A stretch of 61,107 nucleotides of DNA from contig JANYDF010000088.1 of NCBI GenBank assembly GCA_025359905.1, positions 1 through 61,107 on the forward strand, given 5' to 3'. This stretch comes from Rhodospirillales bacterium. GTDB taxonomy: Bacteria > Pseudomonadota > Alphaproteobacteria > Acetobacterales > Acetobacteraceae. The stretch's first letter is position 1. The number at the start of each line of letters is the position of its first letter. Shown here piece by piece: positions 58,449 to 61,107 of this stretch. The position numbers were made by a program, and so were the translations under genes. Below the pieces are notes generated by a model, which worked only from the letters and a program-made list of their open reading frames with translations, searched no databases and was not told the DNA's origin.

Positions 58449-59284
58449 CCGTTCATACCTTCCGTTCCGCTGGCGTCATCGGCTGGCCGGTGGCGCATTC
58501 GCGCAGCCCGAAACTGCACGGCTACTGGCTGCGTCAGCACGGCATCGAAGGCGCTTATCTGCCGATGCCGGTACGCCCCGGCGACATTCCCGCCGCTCTG
58601 CGCGGGCTCGCTGCCCTCGGTTTCGCCGGTTGCAATGTGACCGTGCCGCATAAGGAAGTGGCGCTCGCCACCGTCGACACGCTGGACCCCATCGCGCGGC
58701 GCATCGGGGCGGTGAACCTTGTCGTGGTGCAGCCGGACCATTCGCTGCACGGCTCCAACACCGACGCGTTCGGCTTCCTGGAGAATTTGCGTGAGCGCGT
58801 GCCCGGCTGGCGTGCCGATGCGGGGCCTGCGGTGGTGCTGGGTGCCGGCGGCTCGGCCCGCGCGGTGGTGGCCGGATTGTGCGACGCCGGATGCCCGCAA
58901 GTGCGGCTGCTGAACCGGACCCGCGAGCGTGCCGAGGCATTGGCGGCCGAGCTTGGCGGGCCGGTGCAGGTGCTGGAGTGGGACACGCGCGCGACGGCAC
59001 TGGATGGGGCCGCGTTGCTGGTCAACAGCACCACGCAGGGGATGCACAGCCAGCCGGCGCTGGACATCGACCTCGCAGCACTGCCCGCCGCCGCCGTGGT
59101 GACCGATCTGGTCTATGTGCCGCTGCAAACCCCACTGCTCGCCGCAGCAAGGGCCCGCGGCAACGTGGCGGTGGATGGCCTGGGCATGCTGCTGCACCAA
59201 GCCCGGCCGAGCTTCGCCGCGTGGTTCGGGGTGATGCCGGAGGTCACCTCCGAATTGCGGGCGCTGATCGAGGCTACGCTGTAG
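58445..59284 (+). CDS. aroE: Shikimate dehydrogenase
   Basis: This 279-residue enzyme reduces 3-dehydroshikimate with NADPH in aromatic amino-acid synthesis. The substrate-site residues are S19/S21 region (GWPVAHSRSPKLH), K70 (NVTVPHKEVAL) and D107 (SNTDAFGFL). The cofactor fold shows VVLGAGGSARAVVAGL and LLNRTRERAEAL. The start overlaps the toxin-like remnant as ATGA, an odd junction for a housekeeping gene. The 3' end overlaps the convergent SHMT-like gene by 11 nt. Confidence 0.92.
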   Translation: MTVHTFRSAGVIGWPVAHSRSPKLHGYWLRQHGIEGAYLPMPVRPGDIPAALRGLAALGFAGCNVTVPHKEVALATVDTLDPIARRIGAVNLVVVQPDHSLHGSNTDAFGFLENLRERVPGWRADAGPAVVLGAGGSARAVVAGLCDAGCPQVRLLNRTRERAEALAAELGGPVQVLEWDTRATALDGAALLVNSTTQGMHSQPALDIDLAALPAAAVVTDLVYVPLQTPLLAAARARGNVAVDGLGMLLHQARPSFAAWFGVMPEVTSELRALIEATL

Positions 59285-60611
59285 CCGTCTGCCGCACGTA
59301 GTGCAGCGTCGTGAACCGCCCACGATACGCCGTCACCTCGGCGGCCACCGCCTCCGGCGTCTCGTTGCCCATCAGGCCGCGCGCGATCAGCCCGGCGAGG
59401 TCCGGCATGTCGTCCTCCGTCATGCCCCAGCGCACGATCTCGTTGGTGCCGAAGCGCAGGCCGTTCAGATCGCCGTCCACCCCGGCCACCGGCAGGCCGA
59501 TGCCGCAGGACAGGATATTGGCCCGCCGCAACCGCATCGCCGCCGTCTGTCCGCCGCCGAACGGCGCGGCCAGCACGGCCAACTGATGCGACTGCGTGCC
59601 GCCGCGATCCGCCGCGAACACCTTCACGCCCCGCGTTTCCAGCGCGGCCGCCAGCGCCCGGGCGGTGGCGGCCATTTTCGCGGCATAGGCGGTGCCGTAT
59701 TCGCGCCAGTCCAGCAGCGTGATCGCCAGCGCCGCCGTCTTGCCCGCGTCGAAATTCGCCGTCAGCCCCGGATAGGCGATGTGGTCGAGTTGCTCCGCCA
59801 GCGCCGCGTCGTTGGTCACAATCAGTCCGCTCGGCGGCCCGCCCAGGCTTTTGTAGGTGCTCATCGTCATCAGATGCGCGCCCTCGGCCAATGGCTGTTG
59901 CCAGCAACGCCCGGCGATCATGCCGGACAGATGCGCCGCGTCGAACAGCAGATGCGCGCCCGCCTCATCGGCGATGGCGCGCAGTTCGCGGATCGGGTGC
60001 GGGAACAGGTTCAGGCTGCCGCCGATGGTGATCAGCCTGGGCCGCACCTTGCGGGCCAGCGCCGCCACGCCCGCCACGTCAACCGTGTAACCATCCGCGT
60101 CCACCGGGGCGGCATGAATCTCCAGCCCGTACAGGCCCGCCGCCCCCGGCAGATGGTGCGTCACGTGCCCGCCCACACCCGGTGGTGGCGAAATGATCGC
60201 ATCGCCCGGCCGGCAGGTGGCCATGAACGCATACAGATTGGCGATGGCGCCCGACGGCACCCGCACTTCCACGTAGCGTGCGCCGAACACCTCGGCGGCA
60301 AGTTCCGCGCAGATCATCTCCACCTGCTCGGCCGCCTCGAGCCCCATCTCGTATTTGGCGCCGGGGTAGCCGAGCGACGGGCGCTGCCCAAGCCCCGCGC
60401 CCAGGGCGGCCTCGGCCGCCGGGTTCATGGTGTTGGTGCCCGGGTTGAGGTTGATGCAATCGCGCTCGTGAATGGCGCGGTTGCGGTCGATTTCCGCCGC
60501 AAGCAGCGCCGCCACGGCATCGTTGCTGCTGCCCGCCACCCCGGCGGCCACTTCGGCGAAAAGATCCTCTGAAGCAGCCGGCACCCAGGCGCGGCGGGCG
60601 AGCATTGTCAT
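59274..60611 (-). CDS. Serine hydroxymethyltransferase-like PLP enzyme
   Basis: This 445-residue fold-type I PLP enzyme of the GlyA family has LNPGTNTMNPAAEAALG, GARYVEVRVPSGAIANLYAF, the cofactor-holding LLFDAAHLSGMIAGR and K254 in MSTYKSLGGPPSGLIV. In standard SHMT the lysine motif is TTTTHKTLRGPRGG; here Tyr replaces His and SLGGPPSG replaces TLRGPRGG. The protein may therefore be an SHMT-like aldolase or alpha-methylserine-type enzyme and not the housekeeping GlyA. The start ATG is at 60611 (or 60605). It overlaps aroE by 11 nt. Confidence 0.83.
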   Translation of the reverse strand: MTMLARRAWVPAASEDLFAEVAAGVAGSSNDAVAALLAAEIDRNRAIHERDCINLNPGTNTMNPAAEAALGAGLGQRPSLGYPGAKYEMGLEAAEQVEMICAELAAEVFGARYVEVRVPSGAIANLYAFMATCRPGDAIISPPPGVGGHVTHHLPGAAGLYGLEIHAAPVDADGYTVDVAGVAALARKVRPRLITIGGSLNLFPHPIRELRAIADEAGAHLLFDAAHLSGMIAGRCWQQPLAEGAHLMTMSTYKSLGGPPSGLIVTNDAALAEQLDHIAYPGLTANFDAGKTAALAITLLDWREYGTAYAAKMAATARALAAALETRGVKVFAADRGGTQSHQLAVLAAPFGGGQTAAMRLRRANILSCGIGLPVAGVDGDLNGLRFGTNEIVRWGMTEDDMPDLAGLIARGLMGNETPEAVAAEVTAYRGRFTTLHYVRQTATA

Positions 60612-60615
60612 TGGT

Positions 60616-61107
60616 TCAGGCTGCCTTCTTCTTCTTCGGGGCCTTCACTGGCGCTTCCCCGGTCACCGATTTGGCGTGGGTGATCTCGGTGCCCAGCACC
60701 TTCAGGCAATCGCGCATGAACGCCGCCAGCCCCGGCCAGCCCTTGGCCGAGACCAGATTGCCGTGAATGTGCGACCCGGTGGGCGGCACGTCGATATAAA
60801 TTCCGCCAGCCAGCCGCACTTCCGGCTCGCAATAGCCCAGCGCCGCGCACTCGCGGCCCTTCAGCACGCCATCGACGGCCATCAGAATCTGCGCGCCGTG
60901 GCAGATGGTGAAGATCGGTTTGCCGCTCTCATGGAAGTCGCGCACCAGCTTCTGCACGCCCTTGTCGATGCGGATATATTCCGGCCCCCGGCCGCCGGCG
61001 CAGTAGACCGCGTCGTAATCATCCGCCCTGGCTTTGCTGAAGGTCATGTTGAGCTGATAATTATGGCCCAGTTTCTCGGTATAGGTCTGATCGCCCTCGA
61101 AGTCGTG
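60616..61107 (-). CDS. DJ-1/PfpI-family protein, partial (N-terminus beyond right edge)
   Basis: The frame is open to the right edge, with about 163 codons seen and the 5' end missing. DAVYCAGGRGPEYIRIDKGV and the nucleophile elbow PIFTICHGAQILMAVDG mark a DJ-1/PfpI domain; the cysteine and following histidine are the catalytic pair. The C-terminus is lysine-rich (KAPKKKKAA). PfpI-like proteins act as proteases, glyoxalases or deglycases. It lies 4 nt upstream of the SHMT-like gene on the same strand, so both are probably co-transcribed. Confidence 0.88.
   Translation of the reverse strand, partial: HDFEGDQTYTEKLGHNYQLNMTFSKARADDYDAVYCAGGRGPEYIRIDKGVQKLVRDFHESGKPIFTICHGAQILMAVDGVLKGRECAALGYCEPEVRLAGGIYIDVPPTGSHIHGNLVSAKGWPGLAAFMRDCLKVLGTEITHAKSVTGEAPVKAPKKKKAA

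Noticed and set aside
59301-60572. A 423-codon plus-strand frame opposite the SHMT-like gene
   Set aside because: It is Arg/His/Gln-rich antisense sequence without motifs; the SHMT-like frame has all PLP motifs.

Overview
The window is 61.1 kb of high-GC DNA from a bacterial chromosome. The gene families suggest an alphaproteobacterium, possibly Rhodospirillales/Acetobacteraceae: two Liv-type ABC systems, an SHP/DHC/cytochrome b561 cluster, an acetoin-dehydrogenase cluster, and a dispersed GCCGGG-TCAAG-CCCGGC palindrome. No marker gene fixes the taxon. I saw no rRNA, tRNA, CRISPR array, transposase or phage gene. Coding density is very high, with many 4-nt ATGA start/stop overlaps.

Layout. 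1-4.6 kb: four membrane-arm genes of a hydrogenase-4-like complex (hyfB, hyfC, hyfE, hyfF) read leftward and leave the window. 5.0-11.0 kb: a DUF3830 gene and a nucleoside hydrolase diverge from a five-gene Liv-type importer, which suggests nucleoside or nucleobase scavenging. 11.1-15.9 kb: a tight five-gene operon of a PqqD-like protein, an HprK-like kinase, two family-2 glycosyltransferases and a nucleotidyltransferase fused to a repeated C-terminal module; this is the best candidate for an undescribed system. 16.1-18.4 kb: an amidohydrolase/deaminase and a 2-oxoglutarate/Fe(II) oxygenase.

31.9 down to 18.4 kb: one leftward run of ten genes, probably a single catabolic operon. It holds a FAH-family hydrolase, an alpha/beta hydrolase, an amidohydrolase, a fused LivH-LivM permease, a binding protein, a LivG ATPase, a LivF ATPase fused to a Tm-1-like domain, a giant flotillin, an SRPBCC protein and an SRPBCC-quinone-oxidoreductase fusion. 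A divergent GntR/FadR-type regulator lies at its head. 32.9-38.8 kb: mixed single genes (amidohydrolase, CinA-like, methyltransferase with an unusual tail, PhnA-like, aldo/keto reductase, SDR, GST). 45.2 down to 38.8 kb: a sugar operon (isomerase, ribose-type ABC importer, RpiR regulator, PfkB kinase) with an inverted-repeat candidate operator upstream.

45.4-47.4 kb: a cytochrome b561-diheme c fusion, an SHP-type cytochrome and a diheme cytochrome. 47.5-54.3 kb: two inverted 88-bp copies of a dispersed repeat bracket a P-type ATPase, phosphoglucomutase, the remnant of a YafY/WYL regulator, a DinB-family protein, a Rieske ferredoxin and its likely reductase. 54.6-57.8 kb: acoC, acoB and acoA in leftward order. 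57.9-58.4 kb: what looks like a decayed zeta-type toxin-antitoxin module. 58.4-61.1 kb: aroE, an SHMT-like enzyme and a partial DJ-1/PfpI protein.
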